Below are positions 29,245-37,888 of a stretch of 64,000 bases of DNA, piece after piece. A model generated the notes under the pieces. It did not search any database. It saw only the letters and a program-made list of their open reading frames with translations, and was not told the origin of the DNA. The DNA lies in NCBI GenBank assembly GCA_021772935.1, contig JAJFLA010000052.1, forward strand, positions 1-64,000. The letters run 5' to 3'. Position 1 is the stretch's first letter, and each line of letters starts with the position of its first letter. A program made the position numbers and the translations under genes. Origin of the DNA: Gammaproteobacteria bacterium. GTDB lineage: Bacteria > Pseudomonadota > Gammaproteobacteria > Xanthomonadales > SZUA-36.

Positions 29245-30074
29245 GTTTTTTCCTCTAGCTTAAGTATTGCACCATAACCCACGCGATAATTCGGATAGGA
29301 CATTATGAATCCGCTATCACGTAATCTTTGGTTATTTACGCGCTTACCAGCGCTTGCATGTTCATCGGTCAAGCCAATTGGTGCAAGTCTTCCCTGTACA
29401 TTTGCCAACCATTCGACAACTTCATACCGGGGGACTGGCTGATCGTCTGTCGCCAGATACAAAGCCTTCGGCTCATCAATTTCCAGTAAATGCTTCAATA
29501 CAGCTGCGACGTCATCACGGTGTATTCGATTAGTAAAATAAGGAGGAAATTGTTGAATTTCAATCCCTCCAGATGCGGCCAGCCTGATTAAACTTTCACG
29601 TCCCGGCCCGTAGATGCCTGAAACTCTTACGACAACAAGATTTTCTGTACAACGACTTGCAAGTTGTTCCATGTGCAACAGTACCTTACCGTTAAAACTG
29701 GTCGGGTCGGGCTTTGTCTCTTCATTTACAATGCAGCCACCCGACTCTCCAAATACCGCCGTGCTGGAAACCAACAACGTTCGGGTGGGTGCTTGTTTCA
29801 GACTGGCCCACACATTCTTCCAACCTTGAATAAAAATGGCTTCATAAGCGGCTTGGTCACGAACAGCGGGCGTCGGCATAAATACCAAACTATCAATTTC
29901 TATCGGCAGGTTGGTGAGTGTGTCGGGACACAAAAGGTCAGCCTGGACTGCCTGGACTCCCTCAGGCAAGGTTGATGTATCACGCTTCAAGCCATAAACG
30001 ACATGACCGTCTTGCAGTAACAATGCTGCCAAAACGTTGCCTACGTCACCACAGCCGGCTATCAGCACTCGCAT
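29241..30074 (-). CDS. SDR family oxidoreductase (YeeZ-like, extended/atypical SDR)
   Basis: This is a 277-residue protein of the NAD(P)-binding Rossmann type. The N-terminal MRVLIAGCGDVGNVLAALLL is a GxGxxG nucleotide fold, and YGPGRESLIRLAASG has the Tyr of the SDR active site (V-S-G-I-Y-G-P). It resembles the YeeZ/NAD-dependent epimerase group of unknown substrate. The start overlaps the xrtH stop as TAATG and its own stop overlaps the pdxH start, so translation of all three genes is coupled. A link to polysaccharide or B6 metabolism cannot be decided. Confidence 0.85.
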   Translation of the reverse strand: MRVLIAGCGDVGNVLAALLLQDGHVVYGLKRDTSTLPEGVQAVQADLLCPDTLTNLPIEIDSLVFMPTPAVRDQAAYEAIFIQGWKNVWASLKQAPTRTLLVSSTAVFGESGGCIVNEETKPDPTSFNGKVLLHMEQLASRCTENLVVVRVSGIYGPGRESLIRLAASGGIEIQQFPPYFTNRIHRDDVAAVLKHLLEIDEPKALYLATDDQPVPRYEVVEWLANVQGRLAPIGLTDEHASAGKRVNNQRLRDSGFIMSYPNYRVGYGAILKLEEKT

Positions 30075-30604
30075 TACGCCGGTTCCTGCTCCAAATCATC
30101 CGGACTGGGATGCGAAACCGGCAACGTTCTCAACCATATCAACCAAACCACCAGTGCATCGAGAATGATCAAAGCCTGCCATAAATACAGATGGAACCAT
30201 TCAAACGCGGTGTAATTCCACTGACCAAGGTAATATAGGCTTATGATTCTTACCAAGTTGAGGATTTGGATGGCAAAAAACCCGGCAACAAAGCCAATCA
30301 GTTTGTTTTTAAACGGTGCAGGAAATGCAAATATGGCCGAGAACAAAATTATTACGGCCTCAAGCCCGTTACAGCCACGCTCAATACGTACACCAAAGCC
30401 GGAGACCTTATCACGGAGCACATTGCCGGTAGCAATGACGTTGTCGTCAAACACCTGCACAATCCAGACACTGATATCCGCGATCATTGATGTGAACGGG
30501 AGGATGACGTACTTTTCCGCGGGCTGTAAAATCTCTAGCGTGAACAGCCCAATCAGCAGTACTGAGAATATGACAAAAAATCGAAGCATTAAACTGGTCA
30601 CCAT
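30074..30604 (-). CDS. xrtH: Exosortase H (XrtH), protein-sorting transpeptidase
   Basis: This is a 176-residue membrane protein with about five hydrophobic helices. The exosortase catalytic triad is intact: Cys78 in IERGCNGLEA, Arg119 in LNLVRI and His138 in FEWFHLYLWQ. The short length and the ERGCNGLEAVIIL core fit XrtH, the exosortase known to act on IPTLxxWG-CTERM proteins. It would cut and anchor or release such proteins at the inner membrane. No IPTLxxWG protein is encoded in the window, so targets lie elsewhere. It is the first gene of an operon with an SDR and pdxH, not with polysaccharide genes as many exosortases are. Confidence 0.9.
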   Translation of the reverse strand: MVTSLMLRFFVIFSVLLIGLFTLEILQPAEKYVILPFTSMIADISVWIVQVFDDNVIATGNVLRDKVSGFGVRIERGCNGLEAVIILFSAIFAFPAPFKNKLIGFVAGFFAIQILNLVRIISLYYLGQWNYTAFEWFHLYLWQALIILDALVVWLIWLRTLPVSHPSPDDLEQEPA

Positions 30605-30684
30605 ACCTATTCAACGGACCAGGGTAATGGTACCCAAAGCCAAACCGGCTTGCACGCCGTAAATTATGGTCAACACCTGATACG

Positions 30685-31251
30685 ATGAGTCAAGTGCGTC
30701 AAAACATAATCCTGATTGGCCCGATGGGTTCAGGCAAAACCACGATTGGAAAACATCTGGCAAAAATGCTCAAGTTCGATTTTTATGATTGTGATCATGA
30801 ACTTGAGCGTTTGACTGGTGCTAGTGTCAACCTGATATTTGATCTTGAAGGTGAGGCAGGGTTTCGCTTGAGAGAACACCTTCTTCTCAAACAACTGACT
30901 GCAAAAAGGGGCGTGTTAATATCAACCGGCGGCGGCACGATCTGTAACGAAGATAATCGGCGCATATTGCGCTCGCGAGGGTTTGTCGTTTATTTGAAAA
31001 CCAGTATAGAAAACCAGCTTAAAAGATTGGGCAAGGACAAAAGTCGACCATTGCTGCAAACCGCAGACAGGAAGCAACGGCTACAGCATCTCGCCCAGGT
31101 ACGAAATCCACTTTATGATGCCACCGCCGACCTGGTTTTCAGCAGTCGTAACTCAAGCGTTTATGCAAGCGCAAAAGCGCTTTATTCCACCTTATTAGAG
31201 CAGGTGGACCCACTCAGGCCGGAGAAGCCATATGCAGACAGTCAGCGTTGA
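30685..31251 (+). CDS. aroK: Shikimate kinase
   Basis: This enzyme phosphorylates shikimate with ATP in the aromatic amino-acid pathway. It has 188 residues. GPMGSGKT (13-20) is the P-loop, FYDCDHELE carries the shikimate-binding Asp pair, GEAGFRLREHLLLKQL is the FRxxE segment, and STGGG is the Gly-rich substrate loop. It overlaps aroB by 20 bp, so the two are translated from one message; this aroK-aroB pair is standard in gammaproteobacteria. Confidence 0.96.
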   Translation: MSQVRQNIILIGPMGSGKTTIGKHLAKMLKFDFYDCDHELERLTGASVNLIFDLEGEAGFRLREHLLLKQLTAKRGVLISTGGGTICNEDNRRILRSRGFVVYLKTSIENQLKRLGKDKSRPLLQTADRKQRLQHLAQVRNPLYDATADLVFSSRNSSVYASAKALYSTLLEQVDPLRPEKPYADSQR

Positions 31252-32320
31252 CCTGGCAGACCGTAGTTACACGGTATACATCGGTTCCGGCATACTCGGC
31301 AAGGAGCAAACCCCTTTAAATATCGCGAGCGGAAGCACGGTTCTAATTGTCAGTAATGAAACCGTGGCCCCCCTGTATCTGGATACGCTTGCAAATACAG
31401 TGGAAAACGCAGTTGTTCACAGCCTGATTCTACCGGATGGTGAGTCCTATAAAACATTGAAACACTGGTCACAGATTATCGACAAACTGGTCGAGATACG
31501 TGCCACCCGGGATGCAACAATATTAACTTTAGGAGGCGGCGTTATCGGTGATATGGGCGGCTTCGCTGCAGCAAGTTACATGCGAGGAATTAGCTTTATA
31601 CAGATACCAACCAGTTTATTATCACAGGTAGACGCCTCGGTAGGTGGCAAGACAGGTTTTAATCATGCATCAGGGAAAAACCTGATTGGTGCATTCCACC
31701 AGCCAAGCGCAGTACTGGTCGATATCGATACACTGGAAACATTACCTGCACGTGAATTCTCAGCAGGACTGGCAGAAGTGGTAAAAATCGCGGCCATACG
31801 TGATGAAGAATTTTTGCTCTGGCTTGAAAATAACGCTACGGCCATCATGGCCAGAGATGCTAAAGCACTTACCAGCATGATCAAGCGCAGCATCATCAAC
31901 AAGGCCAGTGTTGTCACCGAAGATGAACGGGAGTCCGGTGTCCGTGCGCTTTTAAACTTTGGCCACAGTTTTGCCCATGCCCTGGAAACCTTGACTGGCT
32001 ACCGGCAATATCTACATGGAGAGGCTGTTGCCATTGGCATGATGGTGGCGAGTAGACTTAGTGAAATAAGAGGGTGTTGCGAAACCGGTTTCAGTGACCG
32101 ACTGGGCAAACTACTACAATTGTTTGCCTTGCCTCTGGAACTTCCTGGAAGACTGGATCCCATCGCAATGCTTGAAACAATGAAACTGGATAAGAAAGTA
32201 ATCGCAGGCTCAGCCAGGCTGATACTGGTAAAATCAGCTGGTCAGGGATTTATTGATAGTACCTCTGATAAACAACAAATTTTCGAGGCGATCAGCGCCA
32301 GCCAAACAGAATCCTGTTAA
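31232..32320 (+). CDS. aroB: 3-dehydroquinate synthase
   Basis: This enzyme converts DAHP to 3-dehydroquinate with NAD+ and a divalent metal. It has 362 residues. LPDGESYKTLKHW, LGGGVIGDMGGFAAASYMRG, QIPTSLLSQVDASVGGKTGFNH and NFGHSFAHALETLTGYR (metal-ligand histidines) are all intact. It begins inside the last codons of aroK. A hairpin spanning its stop codon (32317-32362) separates it from hemE. Confidence 0.97.
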   Translation: MQTVSVDLADRSYTVYIGSGILGKEQTPLNIASGSTVLIVSNETVAPLYLDTLANTVENAVVHSLILPDGESYKTLKHWSQIIDKLVEIRATRDATILTLGGGVIGDMGGFAAASYMRGISFIQIPTSLLSQVDASVGGKTGFNHASGKNLIGAFHQPSAVLVDIDTLETLPAREFSAGLAEVVKIAAIRDEEFLLWLENNATAIMARDAKALTSMIKRSIINKASVVTEDERESGVRALLNFGHSFAHALETLTGYRQYLHGEAVAIGMMVASRLSEIRGCCETGFSDRLGKLLQLFALPLELPGRLDPIAMLETMKLDKKVIAGSARLILVKSAGQGFIDSTSDKQQIFEAISASQTESC

Positions 32321-32362
32321 GGAAACTATGAATAACTTATGAGCTATTCAGAGCTTCCTTAA
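32317..32362 (+). terminator. Hairpin at the aroB stop, possible attenuating terminator
   Basis: TTAAGGAA pairs perfectly with TTCCTTAA, with an inner GAATA/TATTC pair. There is no U tract, so it may slow or protect the message and not end it. It could separate hemE expression from aroKB. Confidence 0.4.
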
Positions 32363-32383
32363 CATTAATCCAATGGGACCAAC

Positions 32384-33454
32384 ATGAACTCACCATTAAA
32401 GAACGATTTATACATCAGGGCATTACTTCGCCAACCGACTGAGCGAACGCCCATCTGGGTCATGCGCCAAGCTGGACGTTACCTACCGGAATACCGCCAA
32501 ATTCGCACTGAAGCGGGAAGCTTTATGAATTTGTGCACCAACCCGGAACTCGCGTGTGAAGTCACAATGCAGCCGCTACGCAGGTTTCCGTTGGATGCCG
32601 CAATTCTGTTTTCAGATATCCTTACCATACCGGATGCGATGGGTCTGGGACTTTATTTTGCCGAAGGTGAAGGTCCGAAGTTTAATAAAGTGATCAACTC
32701 CATAGCGGATATCAAACAACTTAAACGACCAGATCCTTCAGTGTCACTGGCTTACGTCATGGACGCAGTGGCATTGATCCATAAAACCCTCAACGGCGAT
32801 GTTCCCTTAATTGGCTTCAGTGGCAGCCCATGGACCCTGGCCACTTACATGGTTGAAGGTGGCTCCAGCAAAACTTTCTCGAAAATCAAGAACATGATCT
32901 ATAGTGAACCGCATACAGCCCATCTTCTACTCGACAAGCTTGCTGATGCAGTGATCGATTATCTCAATGCTCAAATTGAAAGCGGTGCACAAGCCGTACA
33001 AATTTTTGATACCTGGGGCGGGGTACTGGCACCTGATATGTTCAAAGAGTTTTCCTTACATTACCTGGAAAAAATAGTAGCCGGGTTACACCGCTCATAC
33101 AACGGCTCAACCATCCCCGTGGTCTTGTTTTGTAAAGCTTGTAATTCGCACCTCGAAGCAGTCGCCGACACCGGCTGCGATGGTCTTGGTGTGGACTGGA
33201 CAATCACCCTGTCCGAGGCGAGAGCGAGAGTGGGTGACCGTGTCGCCCTGCAAGGTAATCTCGACCCCGTCATTATGCTGACGAATCCAGAAACCATTGA
33301 AACCCAAGTGAAAGCAACACTCGCCAGCTTCGGTAAGGGTCATGGACATGTTTTCAACCTCGGACATGGAATAACACCCGAAGTTGACCCCTTGCATATG
33401 ACTATTCTCACTGAAGGCGTTCGTCAACACAGCCCCGCGTGGCATATAGACTGA
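32384..33454 (+). CDS. hemE: Uroporphyrinogen decarboxylase
   Basis: This heme-pathway enzyme decarboxylates uroporphyrinogen III to coproporphyrinogen III. It is 356 residues, the usual length. [16 protein letters not shown] is the PROSITE-type signature with the key Arg residues, [12 protein letters not shown] holds the catalytic Asp, and [17 protein letters not shown] is the second signature. Its position after aroKB is common in this class. Confidence 0.97.
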   Translation: MNSPLKNDLYIRALLRQPTERTPIWVMRQAGRYLPEYRQIRTEAGSFMNLCTNPELACEVTMQPLRRFPLDAAILFSDILTIPDAMGLGLYFAEGEGPKFNKVINSIADIKQLKRPDPSVSLAYVMDAVALIHKTLNGDVPLIGFSGSPWTLATYMVEGGSSKTFSKIKNMIYSEPHTAHLLLDKLADAVIDYLNAQIESGAQAVQIFDTWGGVLAPDMFKEFSLHYLEKIVAGLHRSYNGSTIPVVLFCKACNSHLEAVADTGCDGLGVDWTITLSEARARVGDRVALQGNLDPVIMLTNPETIETQVKATLASFGKGHGHVFNLGHGITPEVDPLHMTILTEGVRQHSPAWHID

Positions 33455-33532
33455 ATTTACAGGCAATACTTTCGTCACTGGCTCGTTGCTCGATGCTTTC
33501 TTAGAATAAGGCAGATCAGGGAGACATTGTTT

Positions 33533-34993
33533 ATGCGTGTTCGACTACTATTGTTCATTAGCGTAATGCTGGTAGCCGTCGTGACGCTATTTCTGTTGCT
33601 ACTTGCCACCGACACAGCACTATCGGTATGGCAGCGTCTAAGCGAAGCGCCTTTATGGTTACAGATAGCTTACACGCTGGTACTGCTGTTGATTTCCAGC
33701 GCTACACTCTGGCTTTCGTGGCGCTGGCTGAGACCTGTTGCCAAGAAGATGCCAAACGAAAACCAAAGCCTGGACCCTCATTCTCTACAGGCGGATCTGC
33801 TGGAGTCTGCAAACGCTGGTGTTGATGTCAGTGCGGCTTTTGAAGAAATTAAAGAGCAGCAAAGACGCAAACAAAGTGGCGAGGTATTCATTGCCATTTT
33901 TGGCGAGATAAGCACTGGAAAAAGCAGCCTGGTTAGAGCATTGTTGCCCAAGGCTGATATGCAGACAGACCCCAGGGGTGGCACCACCCAGAGTATCAGC
34001 CATTACCGATGGCAGGCCGGTTCCGGGGATTCAGTCATCATCGCCGACTTACCGGGTTTTAACCTGGAGAATAACCCTAAGATTCTCGAAGAGGCACGTC
34101 GCGCACACCTCGTTGTATTCCTTTGCGATAGTGACATAACACGCAGCCAGATGAGCCAGCTGGAAAGTCTACTTTCCATACAAAAACCATTGCTGGTTGC
34201 GCTTAACAAAGTGGATCAATTCACAGGTAAAGAAGCACAATCGATCGCCAGGAATATTTCACAACGAATCAGTATCAATCGGGATGATATCGTTTTTATC
34301 CAAACAGGTGGCCATGAAGAGGTGATTAAGCTGTTGAGTGATGGTGGAGAGGAAATCATTGAACAGGACCGCAAACAGGATATTGAACCGCTTCGTGGCG
34401 CACTACAACGTAAGCTGGACAGCAATCATGAGTTAATGGAGCAGCTTCGCGATACTTCGGTCTTGCTGCTGGCCGCCGAAAAGCTGGAACAGGCACGCGA
34501 TGTTCATCGTCAGCAACAAGCAGCTGAGCTGGTGCAGGCTTATTCCAAACGAGCCGTTGTCGGTGCTCTGGCTGCCGTAGCGCCGGGTTCCGATCTCATT
34601 ATCCAGGGCTTGCTGGCCACACGCCTGATAAAGGCCTTGTGTGAGGTTTATGGCGTGTCTGTAAAAGAGGTGGAAATCGAATCATTTCTCAGACTCGCCG
34701 GTGGTAAAGTCAAAAAACTGACCGCCATTACACTGGCCATCATCGGCAATGCGCTTAAGGCTTTCCCTGGGATCGGCACACTGACCGGTGGACTGATACA
34801 CGCCATCGCATATGGCATGATCTTCGACAGCCTTGGTCGGGCGGCTGCAGAAACCCTCGCCAGCCGGGGTGAATTACGTGCATATCCAGCAGCAAAGGCC
34901 TTTGAGGAGATACTGAGTGACAATTTTGAAACAGGTGCAATCCGTTTTGCAAAACTTGCCCTGGCTGAAAAAGGTAAAGACGAAAGACCCTGA
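33533..34993 (+). CDS. Membrane-anchored GTPase, Era-like with DUF697-type C-terminus (first of pair)
   Basis: This is a 486-residue protein starting at ATG 33533 (GGGAG upstream). Two membrane helices lie at about 4-25 and 43-63. The GTPase domain follows: G1 GEISTGKS (124-131), G3 DLPG (172-175) and G4 NKVD (225-228). The C-terminal third is hydrophobic (AVVGALAAVAPGSDLIIQGL, then LTAITLAIIGNALKAFPGIG) and resembles DUF697. The cytoplasmic GTPase domain would therefore be tethered at both ends. Function is unknown; related families act in membrane or envelope maintenance. Its last 77 bases overlap the next gene. Confidence 0.85.
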   Translation: MRVRLLLFISVMLVAVVTLFLLLLATDTALSVWQRLSEAPLWLQIAYTLVLLLISSATLWLSWRWLRPVAKKMPNENQSLDPHSLQADLLESANAGVDVSAAFEEIKEQQRRKQSGEVFIAIFGEISTGKSSLVRALLPKADMQTDPRGGTTQSISHYRWQAGSGDSVIIADLPGFNLENNPKILEEARRAHLVVFLCDSDITRSQMSQLESLLSIQKPLLVALNKVDQFTGKEAQSIARNISQRISINRDDIVFIQTGGHEEVIKLLSDGGEEIIEQDRKQDIEPLRGALQRKLDSNHELMEQLRDTSVLLLAAEKLEQARDVHRQQQAAELVQAYSKRAVVGALAAVAPGSDLIIQGLLATRLIKALCEVYGVSVKEVEIESFLRLAGGKVKKLTAITLAIIGNALKAFPGIGTLTGGLIHAIAYGMIFDSLGRAAAETLASRGELRAYPAAKAFEEILSDNFETGAIRFAKLALAEKGKDERP

Positions 34994-36266
34994 ACAGCAC
35001 CTGATAAATGCCAACCAGCAAATCCAGACATTGCTGACAGATACCGGCGTACCCTCTGCGGTACGGCAGGAATTGCTCCAGGAATTTTCTGAGATGGAAG
35101 CCATCTCGGAAAAATTACAACAAAGTGAGATACATATTGCCGCTTTTGGTCGTGTTGGAACCGGTAAATCATCATTATTGAACGCCTTGCTTGGGCGCAA
35201 GGTGTTTTCCACCAGCCCCTTGCATGGCGAGACGCAATTCAAACAACGTAGCCAGTGGGACTCTGTAAATTCAGACCATGTTGTGTTGGTTGACACACCG
35301 GGTATCGATGAGCTCGATGGTGAAGCGCGTGAAAAAATGGCCACATCTGTGGCCCAAATTTCTGATATCGTCTTGATGGTTTGTGAGGGTGATCTGACAG
35401 AAACCGAATTGACAGCCGTTCGCAACCTCGCTGGGCGTAAACGACCGCTATTATTGGTATTGAACAAGTCAGACCGTTACAGCAGGGATGAACTGAACAC
35501 TTTGTTGAAACACCTGAAAGATCGCTGTAAAAGCTTCATCAACCCCGAAAACGTCCTCAGTTGCAGCGCTGATCCCAGACCCGAAAACATTATCCAGATT
35601 GATCCAGCAGGTAACGAGCATCGTGACGAACGCCCCCGCACCACTGATATCAATGATTTGAAGGTACACCTTTGGAATATTTTGGAAAAAGAAGGCAAAA
35701 CCCTGGCAGCTCTGAACGCGGCATTGTTCACCTCTGAACTGGACGGTCGAATAGCCAGCAAAATTGTGCTCGCCAGGAAAACTGTCGCAGAAAAAATCAT
35801 CCGAAATTATTGCCTGGGCAAAGGTCTGGTAGTGGCGGTAAACCCGATTCCTGTGGCTGATTTACTGGCCGCAGCCGGCACCGATGTCGCGATGATCGTG
35901 CACCTCGGTAATGTGTATGGATTCCAGTTATCCAGGCGCGATGCCAGTAAGTTACTCCTGACCATCTCGGCACAAATGCTTTTGTTGATGAGTGCCTACT
36001 GGGGTGTAAACATGGTTTCCGCAGCGATGAAGACCATTAGTGCCGGCATGTCTGCCGCGCTAACCGCTGGCGCCCAGGGTACCTTGGCCTGGTATGCAAC
36101 CTATGTAACTGGCCGCGCAGCAGAGACCTGGTTTGCAAAGGGTAAATCATGGGGTTCGTCAGGACCTAAAGAAACCATCAATGAAATACTTGACTCACTG
36201 GATCAGGATTCAATTTTACAGTTCGCTCGTAGCGATATTATGGGCAAACTCAAAGGTATACGCTAA
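34917..36266 (+). CDS. GTPase with DUF697-type C-terminus (second of pair)
   Basis: This is a 449-residue protein beginning at GTG 34917, preceded by GAGGAGA, inside the end of the first GTPase gene. There is no N-terminal membrane helix. G1 is GRVGTGKS (78-85), G3 DTPG (126-129) and G4 NKSD (183-186). The C-terminal half contains the DUF697 signature region (GLVVAVNPIPVADLLAAAGT, DVAMIVHLGNVYG) with hydrophobic segments and ends with a soluble tail. The long gene overlap implies a fixed ratio to its partner, so a heteromeric membrane GTPase is likely; no substrate is known. Convergent 4-base overlap with the sulfotransferase at 36263. Confidence 0.87.
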   Translation: MTILKQVQSVLQNLPWLKKVKTKDPEQHLINANQQIQTLLTDTGVPSAVRQELLQEFSEMEAISEKLQQSEIHIAAFGRVGTGKSSLLNALLGRKVFSTSPLHGETQFKQRSQWDSVNSDHVVLVDTPGIDELDGEAREKMATSVAQISDIVLMVCEGDLTETELTAVRNLAGRKRPLLLVLNKSDRYSRDELNTLLKHLKDRCKSFINPENVLSCSADPRPENIIQIDPAGNEHRDERPRTTDINDLKVHLWNILEKEGKTLAALNAALFTSELDGRIASKIVLARKTVAEKIIRNYCLGKGLVVAVNPIPVADLLAAAGTDVAMIVHLGNVYGFQLSRRDASKLLLTISAQMLLLMSAYWGVNMVSAAMKTISAGMSAALTAGAQGTLAWYATYVTGRAAETWFAKGKSWGSSGPKETINEILDSLDQDSILQFARSDIMGKLKGIR

Positions 36267-37846
36267 TCTACGCAGATGCCTGCATTCTCAAGGTACGCTT
36301 TCAAGGGCTGTAATTCACTGGCGAAATTTTTCCATTTATTAACTGATCTGGTATGTGCTTTCTCACGCACCTGCACCGCGCTTGCAGTGGCACTGGGGGT
36401 TTCATTCTGATCAAAATCAAGACAAGCCTGTTCAAAGTCCAACCCCAGTTTACCCAACAAGCTGCGGATCTGGCCTTCCTGGTCAGCAACCAGTGATTCG
36501 TATTCCACTTCAATCACGCGGTTGCCTAAAACTTCCTGCCAATGACAGCGTAAACGGTCATAGGCCACGTAATACCTGCCCAGGCTTTCCAGTGTATAGG
36601 CATACTTGAAAAAAGATTGTTTATACATCGCAAAGCAACTGTCCATCGGGTTTCGCCGGAGATGGATAATATGCGCATCCGGAAAAGCCTTGGCAATAAA
36701 GCCCAGGTAAAGGTAGTTCTCAGGATACTTCTCGATAAAAATGGATTTGTCACTGAGCTTGTAATCCACTGCATTCAAGTATCCATTGGCAATCAGTTTG
36801 ACGTCTTTTTTCGCTGCAGCTGAAATCATTGCTGAACTCATGGTGTCCTTACTTTGAATGCCGCTCACGCGTTTGATCAGGTTCTGCAAAATATAGGTTT
36901 CTTCAGCACTTTCAACCTGTGAATGACTGGAGATAATCCGTTCGGTCAGCGTCGTGCCAGTGCGTGGCAGACCGACTATAAATATGGGGGTTTTGCTTTG
37001 CTTTACCGGCGCGGCTTTACTGCCGCTAGCTGACAGCCACTCTGAATTACAGGTGTCGATAATCTTGTCAATTAACTCGATGTCGGTGCCGACATCGTAG
37101 TCTGCCACCTGGGTAACCGCATCACCCGCCAGTTTGTAGTAGTGAAAGGCCTCCTGCCAACGTTGTAAATCTTCAAGCTCCTTGCCTATTGCGTAGTAAA
37201 TGAAGATGTTCTTTTCCGCTGGCAGCCTGGTGGCATTCAAAACTTCTAACATCTGCTCAAGGTGTGAAGAGTCTTCCACCTTTTCCAGGCGGGATAATTC
37301 GTAATGGTTGCGCTGGTGATTGGGGTGTCGTGCAAGCAAACCCTGGTAGATGGTTTTTGCTTGCTTGATTTTACCCAGGTAGACCGCGCTTGCAGCCAGG
37401 TTTGCCTGGAACATATCCAGGCCCGGCTGTAATTCATTGGCTTTTTGATACAAGGGCCAGGCGCGTGCGTGTAAGCCGAGCCTTGAATAAATATTCGCGG
37501 CCATATCGAGATAAAGCGGACTGTTACCCAAATGGGTTTCATATCGCTTTAACAGCCTCAATGTCTCGCCATGACGCTGCACAATTGCATACTGGTTAGC
37601 TAGTTCTATCGCTGCATCATAACGGCCAGCATCAAGACTCAGCGCTTTCGAAAATGCAGCCATAGCCTTGACACCTTTTCCAGCAGCTTTAGCCACCAGG
37701 CCGGACAGGAAATAACCTTCAGGGTTTTTTTTAGCCAACTTGGTTATCCGGTTGGCATACATACTAACCGCTGCCCAATCTCCAGCCTGGACAGCTTTCC
37801 TTGCGATGGCGCTAAACCTTGAGAGATTACTATTCACATGATTCAT
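36263..37846 (-). CDS. TPR-containing sulfotransferase (tandem copy 1)
   Basis: This is a 527-residue protein. Residues 1 to about 240 hold TPR-like repeats of helical hairpins (AMAAFSKALSLDAGRYDAAI, and LYQKANELQPGLDMFQANLA). The sulfotransferase domain starts near 285 with the PAPS 5-prime phosphosulfate loop VGLPRTGTTLTERI (292-299 core) and has the 3-prime phosphate motif HLRRNPMDSCFAMYK (395-409). Both are intact, so it is probably active with PAPS. The GLPRTGTT loop and TPR partner domain recall bacterial and eukaryotic tyrosine-sulfotransferase-like enzymes, which suggests a peptide or protein acceptor; that is inference. It is 42 bp from a paralogue of equal length on the same strand. 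Confidence 0.88.
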   Translation of the reverse strand: MNHVNSNLSRFSAIARKAVQAGDWAAVSMYANRITKLAKKNPEGYFLSGLVAKAAGKGVKAMAAFSKALSLDAGRYDAAIELANQYAIVQRHGETLRLLKRYETHLGNSPLYLDMAANIYSRLGLHARAWPLYQKANELQPGLDMFQANLAASAVYLGKIKQAKTIYQGLLARHPNHQRNHYELSRLEKVEDSSHLEQMLEVLNATRLPAEKNIFIYYAIGKELEDLQRWQEAFHYYKLAGDAVTQVADYDVGTDIELIDKIIDTCNSEWLSASGSKAAPVKQSKTPIFIVGLPRTGTTLTERIISSHSQVESAEETYILQNLIKRVSGIQSKDTMSSAMISAAAKKDVKLIANGYLNAVDYKLSDKSIFIEKYPENYLYLGFIAKAFPDAHIIHLRRNPMDSCFAMYKQSFFKYAYTLESLGRYYVAYDRLRCHWQEVLGNRVIEVEYESLVADQEGQIRSLLGKLGLDFEQACLDFDQNETPSATASAVQVREKAHTRSVNKWKNFASELQPLKAYLENAGICVD

Positions 37847-37888
37847 CAGCTATTAACAGGCATCAACAAAGCTTCGGCCGGTAATGAT

